60,350 bases of DNA. It comes from Desulfobacteraceae bacterium (lineage in GTDB: Bacteria; Desulfobacterota; Desulfobacteria; Desulfobacterales; Desulfosalsimonadaceae). Of the stretch, positions 18,757 to 28,628 are shown piece by piece (the first letter of the stretch is position 1; each line of letters begins with the position of its first letter). The stretch spans positions 24,001 through 84,350 of the forward strand of contig JABZFM010000016.1 of NCBI GenBank assembly GCA_014237465.1. The letters are read 5' to 3'. The position numbers and the translations under genes were made by a program. A model generated the notes under the pieces. The model worked only from the letters and a program-made list of their open reading frames with translations, searched no databases and was not told where the DNA came from.

Positions 18757-19512
18757 ATGAATAAAATGAATATAATTAAAAGAAATATGAATAAATTTAA
18801 ACTGATTGCCGGGGTTCTGCTGATTTTATTGACCGGTATTGCGGCCGGACATTTGGGAACTGTTTTTTATTTTAAAAATAAAATTTATAAACAAGGGCCG
18901 CCGGCGCTTCATCATTTAATTAAGAAAAAAATCAGCCATGAACTCCGTCTCACACAACAGCAGCAAATAAAATTCGACAGGATCATCGAGCAGACGGAAA
19001 AGGATTTTGATGCCTTCAGGCAAAAGCACCATCCCGAAGTTGAACTGATACTCACTGACTGCTTTCTGAAAATCAATGAAATATTAACTCCTGGACAACT
19101 GAAAAAATTTGAAAAAATAAAAAATCGGTTTAAACGCGGATTTCCTGGCTCAAAAGGATTTTCACCACGTCGCCATTCCAGGGGGCAGCTTTTTCCACTG
19201 CCTGAAGAATTAAAAGATCAATTAGACTTGACGGAAAATCAGGTGAAAAACATCCGGCCGATTATCCGTCAATTTAATCAGGATGTAAAAAGTATCTTTA
19301 TGGATGCTCGTGTCCATATGGATGATCGTGATCAGGACATGCACAACCCCCAGGACCTCAGGGATAAAAAAGACCTCAGAGATAAAATAAAACAGGTCGA
19401 AGATGATGTGATGGCGCAGATCAAACCCTATCTGAATGATGATCAAAACAATAAATTTCAAGAAATCATAGAAAACCGGCGACCGCCTCATGCAGATGAT
19501 CGGCAAAAGTAA
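18757..19512 (+). CDS. Periplasmic Spy/CnrX-like sensor protein
   Basis: 251 residues anchored by an N-terminal helix (FKLIAGVLLILLTGIAAGHL), then a long helical periplasmic domain. LRLTQQQQIKFDRIIEQ and LDLTENQVKNIRPIIRQF are two LTxxQ-type repeats of the heavy-metal sensor/Spy family. Asp/His-rich segments (HMDDRDQDMHN) near residues 186-200 could bind metal. It is third in the sigma cassette and could release the sigma factor on envelope or metal stress; the signal itself is not readable. Confidence 0.8.
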   Translation: MNKMNIIKRNMNKFKLIAGVLLILLTGIAAGHLGTVFYFKNKIYKQGPPALHHLIKKKISHELRLTQQQQIKFDRIIEQTEKDFDAFRQKHHPEVELILTDCFLKINEILTPGQLKKFEKIKNRFKRGFPGSKGFSPRRHSRGQLFPLPEELKDQLDLTENQVKNIRPIIRQFNQDVKSIFMDARVHMDDRDQDMHNPQDLRDKKDLRDKIKQVEDDVMAQIKPYLNDDQNNKFQEIIENRRPPHADDRQK

Positions 19513-19978
19513 AACAATCTAATCTTTACGTAAAGGTTAATTGTGTTGTTCCAGCACCTCCGGATTCATGATCTTATTTTATCAAAAAAATTATTTTTCA
19601 AATAAATACATAATACTGCACAGCCGGAACCGGATACATTTTCCCACCTGTTTTTCCCCGAAGCCAGAAAATTCAGTTCAGAGCTTAACACGAATCCCCC
19701 ATTGGCAACCATCAGATCCAAACCATTGAAAACCTCATAATTTCAAATAAATATCTTTATTTTTGCCCGGACCTGAAACAATAACATTTTGAATCAATAT
19801 TGGAAATTGCGATTATACTTAACGCTGAATGTAATTTTTTGTATATCAATATTGCTTTCTGACAAAGATACTGATAAAATAAATAAGTTAAACAAAGACA
19901 CATAAAAATATTTAATTATATTTTAAACGCTTATAAAAAACATCCGCGGAATTCCGCTAATCATATAAGGAAGCTTAC
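19513..19978. other. AT-rich intergenic region, no gene recognised
   Basis: About 465 bases after the sigma cassette. The right half is very AT-rich and presumably contains the promoter of the hydrolase gene. AAGGAAG precedes its ATG. No open frame, repeat or RNA fold that I can support. Confidence 0.5.
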
Positions 19979-21796
19979 ATGAATGAGGCGAAAACCTTAG
20001 CAGACGAGAAACAGCTGGACAAAACCCTATCGTTTGTTCCGCGATTCCGGTGGCATTTTGCCTCAAATGCAATTGAACACTTCAAGTCAGCCGGTAAAAA
20101 TTCGATCCGTTTTGTCACAAATGATCTGATCACCCGCTGGTTCAATGCCACTTACAACTCCTACAGCCGGTTTTACAAAGGTCAATTGCGATTGGGTCTG
20201 CCGGTTTCAAAAGAACTGATCAAAACTCAGGAGGAGATGCGTTCCGTTGCCGCCGGCAAACTGACCCTGACACTCTATCACATCTTCCTTCGTGTTACCG
20301 GAACCCGGATTCCTAGAAAGCATATCAAATATATCCTTATCGGCGACATTGAGGCTGGAAATATTAAATTAACTGAGAATGTGGTTATTCTAACCAGAAA
20401 ACAGCTCAAATATCTCACCATCAGCCGCTTAAAAATTCCCGCGTATTTCTTCACCGATATTTTAGAAGAGGCCACCCGGCGAAGGATACTAATCGAAACC
20501 TTAAAGAGCAATCGCCTCCCGTCATACTTTGACAGTGAGATTGAAGAAAACACGCAAAACGGCCGTGGGGATTATGAAATCGTTTATTACCGGGATTACA
20601 CGGATGAAGGAAAGGAAATCAAATTCCGCCGTCTGGTCAGCATTGAGGATGTAACCTCCGGAGACAACCGCCCATCATTACTCCTTGTCCCCGGCTTTTC
20701 CAACAACAGCAACTGCTATGACCTGACCAACCAGCAGTCCATGGCCAAGGACTTTGCAGACAAGGGGCACTGGGTGTATCTCTTTGATCCCAGAGGAATG
20801 GGTATTAACGAGGGCAAGTTCGATCCCCTGTACACGGTGGATACCCTGATTGACCATGATCTGCCGACAGTTCTGAATTTTATCCACACCAGAAGCAAAA
20901 GCAAACCGTCCATTCTGATCGGGCACAGTATGGGGGGCATCGTTTCTGAAAATATGGTGCTCATCTGGAATGTCAGGCAGCACTTAAACGGGCTCAAAGA
21001 CTTAACCAGTCAACAAAAAGCCTATATGGACCAGATACTGCCGTCTGACGATGTTGCCGCTCAAAATTTAAAACAGGTCAAGGCAGTCATCTCTATGGGA
21101 GCTCCCAAATTCTTCAATAGAACGACACATGCCATTTTCCCGGCCATGCTCTGGCTCAACCATCTGGCCAGGATTTTCAACCTCCAGCATGTACCGATCA
21201 AGAATTTCCTTCAGTTTATGATGCAGTTTCCGGTCTTAAGCGATATGACCCAGGCATTGCTCAACAGTAATATTGGTGATTTAAATTTCATTTTGTGTCC
21301 TGAAAACCATCGTTCCAATAAAGTATTTACCAAACGCTATGTAAACAAAGTCCTTGAATCAGTTCCCTTAGGCCTTGGGTTTCAGTTTTTAAAAGCGATT
21401 TATAACGGTGAAGGGTTCAAACGAATGGACCAGAGCCGTTTTAACTATTCGGGCCATGTTCATTTGATGCCCAAAGACATTCCTGTTTTTCACTTCTGGG
21501 GCACTAAAGATCCGCTGGCACCGCCGGACAATCTGCAATTCAGCAAACATTATCCCCACCGGTCCAAAAAAATATATTATATCGAAAAACCGGAAGATGC
21601 GGCGAAAATAGAAATCTCCTCCAGAAAAAGCCAGGTAGTTGATTTTGTCATAGAAGGCGCCAATCACCTGGACCTGCTCTATGGAAAACTGGCAGAAGAA
21701 ATTGTAAACCCCCTGGTTATGCAGATCATCGAAAGCTCCTGGGATAACTGGTCATATGAGAATATCGATAAAACAAAAAAAAGCAAAGCGGATTAG
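19979..21796 (+). CDS. Large alpha/beta-hydrolase, possible esterase or lipase
   Basis: 605 residues. The first 200 are a mostly helical domain I do not recognise. The alpha/beta-hydrolase core begins with LLLVPGFSNNS (about 235-245), has DPRGMG, the nucleophile elbow GHSMGG with Ser317, and a late acid/His pair (FHFWGTKDPLAPP; GANHLDLL). There is no signal peptide. The PHA depolymerase/lipase type is the nearest general resemblance. It is followed by DUF2804 and SMP-30-like genes on the same strand, each with its own gap, so an operon is unlikely. Confidence 0.8.
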   Translation: MNEAKTLADEKQLDKTLSFVPRFRWHFASNAIEHFKSAGKNSIRFVTNDLITRWFNATYNSYSRFYKGQLRLGLPVSKELIKTQEEMRSVAAGKLTLTLYHIFLRVTGTRIPRKHIKYILIGDIEAGNIKLTENVVILTRKQLKYLTISRLKIPAYFFTDILEEATRRRILIETLKSNRLPSYFDSEIEENTQNGRGDYEIVYYRDYTDEGKEIKFRRLVSIEDVTSGDNRPSLLLVPGFSNNSNCYDLTNQQSMAKDFADKGHWVYLFDPRGMGINEGKFDPLYTVDTLIDHDLPTVLNFIHTRSKSKPSILIGHSMGGIVSENMVLIWNVRQHLNGLKDLTSQQKAYMDQILPSDDVAAQNLKQVKAVISMGAPKFFNRTTHAIFPAMLWLNHLARIFNLQHVPIKNFLQFMMQFPVLSDMTQALLNSNIGDLNFILCPENHRSNKVFTKRYVNKVLESVPLGLGFQFLKAIYNGEGFKRMDQSRFNYSGHVHLMPKDIPVFHFWGTKDPLAPPDNLQFSKHYPHRSKKIYYIEKPEDAAKIEISSRKSQVVDFVIEGANHLDLLYGKLAEEIVNPLVMQIIESSWDNWSYENIDKTKKSKAD

Positions 21797-21927
21797 GCGG
21801 AGAAGGTGGAAGGTGGAAGGGAAAAAACATCTGATATCTTCCGAATCCGGCCATTAGAGGGTTTGGCAATGGCCACAGGTTTTTAACCCGGTTTTCAGTA
21901 ACTTTTCAATAAGTCCGGGCTATATAT

Positions 21928-22055
21928 AACCCAATGTAGCGAAAGGCTTTAGCCTTCCATAAGTCAGTAAAAAATGGAGGTCTAAAGACCTCCGCTACAT
22001 AGTTGTACGATAAATATCGTTGTGGCGGTGTTTTTCCCCGCCAGATACTGGGTTA
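21928..22055. repeat. Nested inverted repeats upstream of the DUF2804 gene
   Basis: Outer ends TAACCCA and TGGGTTA enclose a palindrome pairing ATGTAGCGAAAGG with CCTCCGCTACAT (21934-22000) and a smaller hairpin (TGGCGG/CCGCCA). Flanking and internal symmetry suggest another miniature inverted-repeat element or a strong transcript hairpin. No coding potential. Confidence 0.6.
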
Positions 22056-22136
22056 ACGTTTTGCCCAGGTTTATTGTGAGTGTACGATTTTCACCCTATT
22101 CATCTAACTTATACCACCCACAGGGAGAATCACTTC

Positions 22137-23132
22137 ATGAACCGTTTAATCAATGATCAGGGCAATGTAAAACTTGGCATATTTGAATCTCCAATAGATG
22201 AAATCAATTTTAAAGACTACCGACTGACAACCCCGATGGGATTCAACCGGACGGGATTATTTAAAAAGTTATTATTCAATCAGTTTGTCTTTTTCGGCCT
22301 GACCGGTCCGGACATGATTATCGGGATGGCGGTGGTTGATTTAAAATACCTGTCCAACGGATTTTTATATATTTACGACAGGAAAGACGGCACCGTCTCT
22401 GAAGCCAATAAGACCATCGTGCCCATTAGCAGTAAAATATTTATTTCCCCGACCCCGGAAAATGTTTCCTGCGGATTTAAGTTCGGCAGCCTGTCCATAT
22501 CCATGAAAAACACTAAAATCTCCGCAAAAGCCAAAGATATCACGATAGACCTGGAATTTGACACGTCCCAAACCTCTCCTTTGCGCATCTGCACCAAAGC
22601 CGGGTATAAAGGCTGGGTCTATACCCAGAAAACATCTCCGATCAACGTGACCGGAAAAGTGATCCACAAAGACCGTCAGATAGACATATCATCACCAACC
22701 TATATGGGACTGATGGACTGGACAGCCGGTTATATGCGGCGGGAAACTTTCTGGAACTGGGCGGCAACCGCCTCAACCCTTGCCGACAGCAGGTCACTGG
22801 GACTGAACCTGTCCTGCGGGGTCAATGAAACCAGTTTTACCGAAAACGCATTCTGGATTGACGGTAAAATGACCAAGGTGGATATGCTTCATTTCGAATT
22901 TAATCCGGACGACTTTTATGACCAGTGGAAAATTAAATCCCTGGACGGAAAAGTTGATCTGGTCTTTGACGGGAAACAACACCGGAAGGAAAACATCAAT
23001 GCCGGCGTCGTTGCCACACGTTTCACACAACTGATGGGAGACTTTAAAGGTTCTTTAAAAACCGATGATGGTGAAGTGATAAAAATCAAGGACTGCCCCG
23101 GCTGGGCAGAGGATCATTATGCCAAATGGTAA
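22137..23132 (+). CDS. DUF2804 family protein
   Basis: 331 residues. The start MNRLINDQGNVKLGIFESP and mid-protein WNWAATASTLADSRSLGLNLS are characteristic, to my recognition, of the DUF2804 family, a beta-rich fold without known biochemical function. The ATG at 22137 has AGGGAG upstream; an earlier GTG at 22080 would add 19 poorly fitting residues. There is no signal peptide or membrane segment. It lies between two hydrolase-like genes, which hints at lipid or secondary metabolism but proves nothing. Confidence 0.75.
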   Translation: MNRLINDQGNVKLGIFESPIDEINFKDYRLTTPMGFNRTGLFKKLLFNQFVFFGLTGPDMIIGMAVVDLKYLSNGFLYIYDRKDGTVSEANKTIVPISSKIFISPTPENVSCGFKFGSLSISMKNTKISAKAKDITIDLEFDTSQTSPLRICTKAGYKGWVYTQKTSPINVTGKVIHKDRQIDISSPTYMGLMDWTAGYMRRETFWNWAATASTLADSRSLGLNLSCGVNETSFTENAFWIDGKMTKVDMLHFEFNPDDFYDQWKIKSLDGKVDLVFDGKQHRKENINAGVVATRFTQLMGDFKGSLKTDDGEVIKIKDCPGWAEDHYAKW

Positions 23133-23135
23133 ATT

Positions 23136-23289
23136 TTGATGGCGTCGTTAAAAGTCCCATCTACTGCGTTGTAGCGGTTTTTCAGACTTTCAATATACTA
23201 CATGTATTATTACAATCCTGAAAAACCGATACGCCTTGTATATGGAACTTTTAGCTTAACCATCCAGCTACTTTTTACGAATCCATCAA
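23136..23289. repeat. MITE-like element, TTGATGG/TCGTAAAAAG family, copy 2
   Basis: A 154-base element starting 4 bases after the DUF2804 stop. The left end is TTGATGGCGTCGTTAAAAGT and the right end ACTTTTTACGAATCCATCAA. Its first 48 or so bases are identical, in reverse orientation, to the right part of the copy at 50928-50975, and both share an inner pair of tracts ending in AAAAACCG. This near-identity indicates recent or conserved mobility. Confidence 0.8.
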
Positions 23290-23334
23290 TTTTATTTTAT
23301 TTATTTTAAAAAAATCGGAAGGAAGCATAATAAA

Positions 23335-24426
23335 ATGAAAAAGCTTACCGGTACCCTGATCACTATCGTCATTTTTTTCATTATTTATTTACTTACATGG
23401 CCGGTACCCATCGACCCTGTCTCATGGGAATCACCCCCGAATCCCGGATATACCGGCCCATTTGAGGTCAACACCCGGCTTGCCGCCATTGAAAAACTGC
23501 CCCTTAAAGAGGCTCACGGCCCGGAAGACATCGCCCTGGATGCCGACGGCCGGATTTATGCCGCTACCCATGAAGGTTTTATTGTTCGCCTGGAAAACAG
23601 CAATGCCGAACCTGAAAAATGGGTGAATACCGGCGGCCGTCCTCTGGGCATTGACTTTGATGGAAATGGAAACCTGATTGTGGCCGATGGCTATATCGGA
23701 CTGTTATCCATTGCACCGGATGGAAAAATTACCAATCTGGTGACCAGCGCTGATGGTGTTGCTTTGGGATTTACCGATGATGTTGACGTGGCTGCTGATG
23801 GAAAAATTTACTTTTCAGATGCTTCTACCAAATTCAAAGCCAAAACATACGGCCCCATGGCTGCCAGTCTGCTGGATCTGATGGAGCATGGCGGGCATGG
23901 CAGACTGATCGTTTACGACCCAAAAACCGACAAGGCGTCCACCCTGATCAGCGGCTTGAGCTTTGCCAACGGGGTTGCAGTGAGTCCGGATCAATCCTAT
24001 GTGCTGGTCAATGAAACCGGCAATTATCGGGTGCTTCGCTACTGGATCACCGGCCCCCAAAAAGGGACATGGGAGCCGCTGATTGAAGCCCTTCCCGCTT
24101 TTCCGGATAACATTTCCACCGGATATGACGGCCGTTTCTGGGTGGCGCTGGTCGCCCCTCGAAATCCGTTGCTTGACAGTCTTGCCGGCAAGCCGTTTAT
24201 ACGCAAAATGATCCAGCGGCTTCCTGAAGCGTTCAAACCCAAAGCCGCCCACTATGGCCATATCATTGCTATCAATGAAAACGGTGAAGTGGTTGTCGAC
24301 CTCCAGGACCCGAATGCTGCATGTCCGGTCAATACCGGTGTGACGGAAACCAGTCAATATCTGTACATCGGCAGTCTTGTTACAGACTTTATCGCGCGTT
24401 TGCCAAAGTCTGAAGCGGGTTTATAA
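23335..24426 (+). CDS. SMP-30/strictosidine-synthase-like beta-propeller
   Basis: 363 residues with an N-terminal membrane anchor (about 5-22) and then a six-bladed-propeller-like domain: GPEDIALDADGRIYAA, GRPLGIDFDGNGNLIVAD, FTDDVDVAADGKIYFSDAS, LSFANGVAVSPDQSYVLVNE. This is the SMP-30/gluconolactonase/APMAP group, whose members are lactonases, arylesterases or non-catalytic. The anchor suggests a periplasm-facing enzyme. Substrate unknown. It is preceded by an inverted-repeat element and has GGAAGG ahead of its ATG. Confidence 0.85.
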   Translation: MKKLTGTLITIVIFFIIYLLTWPVPIDPVSWESPPNPGYTGPFEVNTRLAAIEKLPLKEAHGPEDIALDADGRIYAATHEGFIVRLENSNAEPEKWVNTGGRPLGIDFDGNGNLIVADGYIGLLSIAPDGKITNLVTSADGVALGFTDDVDVAADGKIYFSDASTKFKAKTYGPMAASLLDLMEHGGHGRLIVYDPKTDKASTLISGLSFANGVAVSPDQSYVLVNETGNYRVLRYWITGPQKGTWEPLIEALPAFPDNISTGYDGRFWVALVAPRNPLLDSLAGKPFIRKMIQRLPEAFKPKAAHYGHIIAINENGEVVVDLQDPNAACPVNTGVTETSQYLYIGSLVTDFIARLPKSEAGL

Positions 24427-24736
24427 AAAAACAGGTAGAAGGCGGAAGACTGAAGGTAGAAGGATAAAAACCCATCGTTAACATTCATTTAAATGCGTAG
24501 GCCGGATTAGCTCGTAGAGCGTAATCCGGCATTTGTGGATGGTGGAATCGATTTTGCTAAATTTCCTCGTTCCCACGTTCCTCTGTGGGAACCAATAAAA
24601 ATTTGTATTTTTTCATTCTCCAAGCCCTTGCTTTTTTTAAGATCGTTTTTATTTTATTTGCTGACAAGAAAATAGCCATTATACACTGAAACATAACTCA
24701 ACGACCGCTAATAAACAGAAAACAGGAGCAAATAAA
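24427..24736. other. Intergenic gap holding several short repeats
   Basis: After the SMP-30-like gene come purine-rich GGTAGAAGG units, the palindrome at 24493-24532, and a hairpin-forming TCCTCGTTCCCACG...GTGGGAACC unit at 24564-24592. The last is of a type that recurs at 35485-35622. The AT-rich right end probably carries the htpX promoter; AGGAG lies before its ATG. Confidence 0.6.
24493..24532. repeat. Intact palindromic (REP-like) unit
   Basis: A 40-base palindrome, ATGCGTAGGCCGGATTAGCT continuing to GTAATCCGGCAT. It is the uninterrupted counterpart of the split copy at 17541-17722. Its arms pair GCCGGATTA with TAATCCGGC around a short centre. Confidence 0.8.
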
Positions 24737-25660
24737 ATGAGCAATCAAATCCGGACAACCGTCCTTTTGGCCATAATGACGGCCGTTATCATGTGGGTAG
24801 GAAAAATGCTCGGCGGAACCGGCGGCATGATGATCGCACTGATCTTTGCCGGCGCGATGAACTTTTTTTCCTACTGGTTTTCGGATAAAATTGTCCTGAA
24901 AATGTACAAGGCTCAGGAAGCCACCGAGGAAGAAGCATCCCTGGCTTACCGCATGGTGGAGGTCCTTTCCAAAGAAGCCGGTCTTCCCATGCCCAAGGTT
25001 TATATTATTCCCCAGGATGCCCCCAACGCCTTTGCCACCGGCCGCAATCCGGAAAATGCGGTGGTCGCGGTGACACAAGGGCTTCTCAAAACAATGAACC
25101 CGGATGAACTGGCCGGTGTACTGGCCCATGAACTGGGTCACATTAAAAACCGGGACATCCTGATCGGCACTATTGCCGCCACCATGGCCGGCGCGATCAT
25201 GATGATCGCCAACCTGGCCAAGTGGTCGGCTATTTTCGGCGGGTTCCGGAGCGATGATGACGACGGCGGCGGATTTGTCGGATTGATCGCCATGGCGATT
25301 ATTGCACCCATTGCCGCTATGCTGATCCAAATGGCCATTTCCCGATCCAGGGAATACCTGGCAGACGCAACCGCCGCAAAAATCACCGGCAACAGTGAAG
25401 GACTTGCCAGCGCCCTTGAAAAACTCGACGCCTATTCCCGACAGATCCCTATGCAGGCTGAACCGGCCACCGCCCATATGTTTATTACCAATCCCCTGGC
25501 CGGACGCAACATGATGAAATTTTTCTCAACCCATCCGCCCATTGAAGAACGGGTGGCAAGACTGCGCGACACAAAAATCGTCCGATCGGATAATGATTCA
25601 ACGCCGAAGCCCGGCAACATGTCCGATCAGGCCAGAAATTTCTGGAATAACCTTTCATAA
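24737..25660 (+). CDS. htpX: Membrane zinc metalloprotease HtpX
   Basis: 307 residues, M48 family. Two N-terminal helices are followed by the zinc motif HELGH (His131-His135) with NRDILIGT after it, two more helices, and the third-ligand region [11 protein letters not shown]. HtpX degrades misfolded membrane proteins together with FtsH. The active site faces the cytoplasm. The long Gly/Asp-rich loop (RSDDDDGGG) between the later helices is a common variable region. A thioesterase gene follows after 15 bases. Confidence 0.96.
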   Translation: MSNQIRTTVLLAIMTAVIMWVGKMLGGTGGMMIALIFAGAMNFFSYWFSDKIVLKMYKAQEATEEEASLAYRMVEVLSKEAGLPMPKVYIIPQDAPNAFATGRNPENAVVAVTQGLLKTMNPDELAGVLAHELGHIKNRDILIGTIAATMAGAIMMIANLAKWSAIFGGFRSDDDDGGGFVGLIAMAIIAPIAAMLIQMAISRSREYLADATAAKITGNSEGLASALEKLDAYSRQIPMQAEPATAHMFITNPLAGRNMMKFFSTHPPIEERVARLRDTKIVRSDNDSTPKPGNMSDQARNFWNNLS

Positions 25661-25675
25661 AACAAAGGCAGATCC

Positions 25676-26101
25676 ATGGACGAAAACCTGAAAAAAGCCA
25701 TATTCAACGCAGTTGAAAACGAACCGTTTGCACAAAAAATGGGCATGAAACTGGTTGCACTGGCACTCGGATATTCAAAAGTGGAGATGGATTATCTGCC
25801 GGAATCCATGGATAACATTTATCAGCGGGCCCACGGGGGAGTCATTTATTCTTTAATTGATGAAGCCTTTGAGACTTCCTGCCAGACACACGGCACCGTT
25901 GCCGTGGCGTTAAATGTCAATGTCTCCTACATCGAAAGCCCGGAACCCGGCGCACGCCTGACCGCAGAGGCAAAAGAAATCACCCGATCCAAAAAAATCG
26001 CCCACTATGATATTTCCATCACCGACGACGGCGGCAGGCTGATCGCCTCCAGCAAAACCATTGCCTATCGAACCGGCAAGCCCATTCCTTTCTATAAATA
26101 A
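25676..26101 (+). CDS. PaaI-family hotdog thioesterase
   Basis: 141 residues with the hotdog-fold thioesterase pattern: GMKLVALALGYSKVEMD, then RAHGGVIYSLIDEAFETSC (active-site region with the HGG turn and the acidic residue of the central helix), and NVSYIESPEPGARL. PaaI-type enzymes cleave aryl- or acyl-CoA thioesters. It follows htpX by 15 bases and is closed by a bidirectional terminator. The acyl group is unknown. Confidence 0.88.
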   Translation: MDENLKKAIFNAVENEPFAQKMGMKLVALALGYSKVEMDYLPESMDNIYQRAHGGVIYSLIDEAFETSCQTHGTVAVALNVNVSYIESPEPGARLTAEAKEITRSKKIAHYDISITDDGGRLIASSKTIAYRTGKPIPFYK

Positions 26102-26266
26102 TTTCAATCCCGAACGGGATTATTTTTCTTTACAAATGAAATTTATATGATATTATTCCCGTAAAGGAATATTTTTAACAAGGAACTCTCATGCAACACA
26201 AAAAATTAAAACCTGCTTTAATTGTTTCTCCTGCCTTCGGCCTTCTACCTAAACACCTAAAAAAAG

Positions 26267-26304
26267 CGGCCTGTAAAACATAATTATTTACAGGCCGTTT
26301 TTTT
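26267..26304. terminator. Bidirectional rho-independent terminator
   Basis: An 11-base stem, CGGCCTGTAAA with TTTACAGGCCG, around a short AT loop, followed by seven T on the forward strand and preceded by an A tract for the reverse strand. It sits between the convergent thioesterase and nfnB genes and fits both. Confidence 0.92.
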
Positions 26305-26337
26305 AGTTTTATTGACTTTATGAAAAAGACTTAAACC

Positions 26338-27750
26338 TTACCACCCCCAGGTCAGATACTCGTGAATCGAATCAGCGGCAATTCGCCCGGCGCCCATGGC
26401 CAGGATAACGGTTGCCGAACCGGTGACAATGTCACCCCCGGCCCAGACACCTTTTTTGGTGGTCTTGCCGGTTTGTGGATCCGCCTCAATATATCCCCAT
26501 TTGTTTAGGGTGATTTCCTGATCCGACTGGGTCAGCAACGGGTTGGCATTGGCACCAATGGCCACCACCGCAAGATCGCAGTCCAACATAAATTCAGAGC
26601 CTTCAATGGGAACCGGCCGACGACGGCCCGAGTCATCCGGCTCTCCCAGTTCCATCTTCAAACCTTCCATCTGGAGAAGCCGGCCGTTTTCATCCCCGAC
26701 AAACCGGACCGGTGCCGTCAGAAGATGAAATTCGATCCCTTCTTCTTCCGCATGATGGATTTCAGCGGCCCTGGCCGGCATTTCCTCCCTGGACCGTCGA
26801 TAGACGACTCGGACTCTGTCCGCCCCAAGCCGCATGGCGGTACGGGCGGAATCCATGGTAACATTCCCGGCGCCGAAAACAACCACATTTTTGCCTCGGA
26901 TAATCGGGGTGTCATATTCCGGAAAAAGATATCCCTTCATCAAATTAGCGCGGGTCAGATATTCATTGGCAGAGTATATTCCGATCAAATCTTCGCCCGG
27001 AACATTTAAAAACCGGGGGAGTCCTGCGCCCACACCGATAAAAACGGCATCATAGCCTTCTTCAAACAACTCTTCAATGCTGACGATGCTGCCAACCACC
27101 ATATTGCACTCAATGTTTAATCCAATTTTTTCAAGCGTTTCAACTTCAGAAGCCACAATGTCTTTTGGCAGTCTGAACTCCGGAATGCCATAAACCAGAA
27201 CACCGCCGGTTTTATGAAACGCTTCAAACATAGTGACATCATGCCCTTTAAGCAAAAGATCCCCGGCAACCGTTAAACCGGCCGGGCCGGAACCCACTAC
27301 TGCTACTTTCTTGCCGGTAGGAGCCGCCTTAGCCGGGAGTTCCCCTTCGCCGGAATTACGCGCCATGTCGGCGACAAAACGTTCCAGGTTGCCGATGGCA
27401 ACTGGCTCGCCTTTTTTGCCCACAATACATAGGCCTTCGCACTGAATTTCCTGGGGGCATACCCGGCCGCACACCGCAGGCAGGCTGTTTTTTTTCCAAA
27501 TTTTCTGAATCGCGCCCTTAAAATCTTTTTCAGCAATGTGTTTGATGAATCCCGGGATATCCACCTCAACCGGGCATCCGGCCACACATGCCGGCTTTTT
27601 GCACTGAAGACATCGCTGGGCTTCCAATACTGCTGTTTCTTCACTATATCCTGTGGGAACTTCTTCAAAGTTCCGTCGTCTGACATCCGCAGCCTGTTCC
27701 GGCATGGGCTGCCTTGCGATCTTTTCCTTTTTTGCACTCTTTTCAGCCAT
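26338..27750 (-). CDS. nfnB: NfnB: large subunit of ferredoxin:NADP oxidoreductase (GltA-like)
   Basis: 470 residues of the glutamate-synthase small-chain type. Two N-terminal [4Fe-4S] motifs are visible (CLQCKKPACVAGCPV; CGRVCPQEIQCEGLC), then an FAD-binding GSGPAGLTVAGDLL and a second dinucleotide motif GAGNVTMDSARTA. Paired with NfnA it forms the electron-bifurcating enzyme that couples ferredoxin and NADH to NADP. The ATG at 27750 has GGAGG five bases upstream; an earlier in-frame ATG is less likely. It follows nfnA by 41 bases. Confidence 0.93.
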   Translation of the reverse strand: MAEKSAKKEKIARQPMPEQAADVRRRNFEEVPTGYSEETAVLEAQRCLQCKKPACVAGCPVEVDIPGFIKHIAEKDFKGAIQKIWKKNSLPAVCGRVCPQEIQCEGLCIVGKKGEPVAIGNLERFVADMARNSGEGELPAKAAPTGKKVAVVGSGPAGLTVAGDLLLKGHDVTMFEAFHKTGGVLVYGIPEFRLPKDIVASEVETLEKIGLNIECNMVVGSIVSIEELFEEGYDAVFIGVGAGLPRFLNVPGEDLIGIYSANEYLTRANLMKGYLFPEYDTPIIRGKNVVVFGAGNVTMDSARTAMRLGADRVRVVYRRSREEMPARAAEIHHAEEEGIEFHLLTAPVRFVGDENGRLLQMEGLKMELGEPDDSGRRRPVPIEGSEFMLDCDLAVVAIGANANPLLTQSDQEITLNKWGYIEADPQTGKTTKKGVWAGGDIVTGSATVILAMGAGRIAADSIHEYLTWGW

Positions 27751-27791
27751 TTCATCCTCCATCAGCAAATTCCACTTTCATTTTTACGGCG

Positions 27792-28628
27792 CTATTTGTC
27801 TCCAAAAACCTTGCAATGTTCTTCGTACGCCATTTTCTCATCTTCCTCATAAGCCCGAAGACGTTTCATCAATCCGTCAAAATCCACCTGGTGACCGTCG
27901 AACTCCGGTCCGTCCACACATGCGAATTGCGTTTTACCTTCCACAATCACCCGGCAGCCGCCGCACATGCCCGTGCCGTCAATCATGATCGGGTTCAGAC
28001 TGACAAGGGTCTTCACATTGTATGTTTTTGTGATTTTCGAAACAAACTTCATCATGGGAACCGGTCCGATGGCAACAACCAGATCAATTTTATTGTTGTC
28101 CAGAACATCTTTTAACACCTCCGTGACAAACCCTTTATTACCGTAAGATCCATCATCCGTACATACATGAAATTCAGTTGACGCGCTTTTCATTTTATCT
28201 TCCAGTATCAGCAGATCTTTATTCCGGGCACCGATAATACTGATCACCTTGTTTCCCGCATTTTTAAACCCTCGGGTAATGGGAAACAACACCGCCACAC
28301 CGGTTCCGCCGCCGACACATACCACATTACCCAGTTTTTCAATATGTGTGGGTTTACCCAAAGGTCCGATAACATCCTGAAACGCGTCTCCGACCGGCAA
28401 TGTTTTGAATAGCGCCGTGGATTTCCCCACCACCATATAAATTATGGTAATGGTGCCGTTTCCCACATCAATATCTGAAATGGTCAGAGGGATGCGCTCC
28501 CCGGTTTCATTGGCCTTTATAATAACAAACTGTCCCGGCCGTGCCTTTGCCGCAATCCGGGGCGCCTCAATTTCATTCATGATGACCGTTCCCTGGGCCA
28601 TCTCTTCCCGTTTAACGATTTTAAACAT
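27792..28628 (-). CDS. nfnA: NfnA: small FAD/[2Fe-2S] subunit (PyrK-like)
   Basis: 278 residues. The ferredoxin-reductase FAD domain carries ERIPLTISD, then the NAD domain GGGTGVAVLFPI, and a C-terminal [2Fe-2S] site GTGMCGGCRVIVEGKTQFACVDG with CxxC spacing. It is the NfnA/SudB partner of the adjacent GltA-like subunit. The complex balances NADH, NADPH and reduced ferredoxin in the cytoplasm and complements Rnf encoded about 8 kb away. Confidence 0.93.
   Translation of the reverse strand: MFKIVKREEMAQGTVIMNEIEAPRIAAKARPGQFVIIKANETGERIPLTISDIDVGNGTITIIYMVVGKSTALFKTLPVGDAFQDVIGPLGKPTHIEKLGNVVCVGGGTGVAVLFPITRGFKNAGNKVISIIGARNKDLLILEDKMKSASTEFHVCTDDGSYGNKGFVTEVLKDVLDNNKIDLVVAIGPVPMMKFVSKITKTYNVKTLVSLNPIMIDGTGMCGGCRVIVEGKTQFACVDGPEFDGHQVDFDGLMKRLRAYEEDEKMAYEEHCKVFGDK

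Noticed and set aside
22080-22136. Longer start for the DUF2804 protein at GTG 22080
   Set aside because: The ATG at 22137 has AGGAG-type spacing and the family-typical start; the extra 19 residues look non-coding.
23815-24357. Reverse-strand open frame within the SMP-30-like gene
   Set aside because: It mirrors the propeller gene and has no motif or upstream signal of its own.
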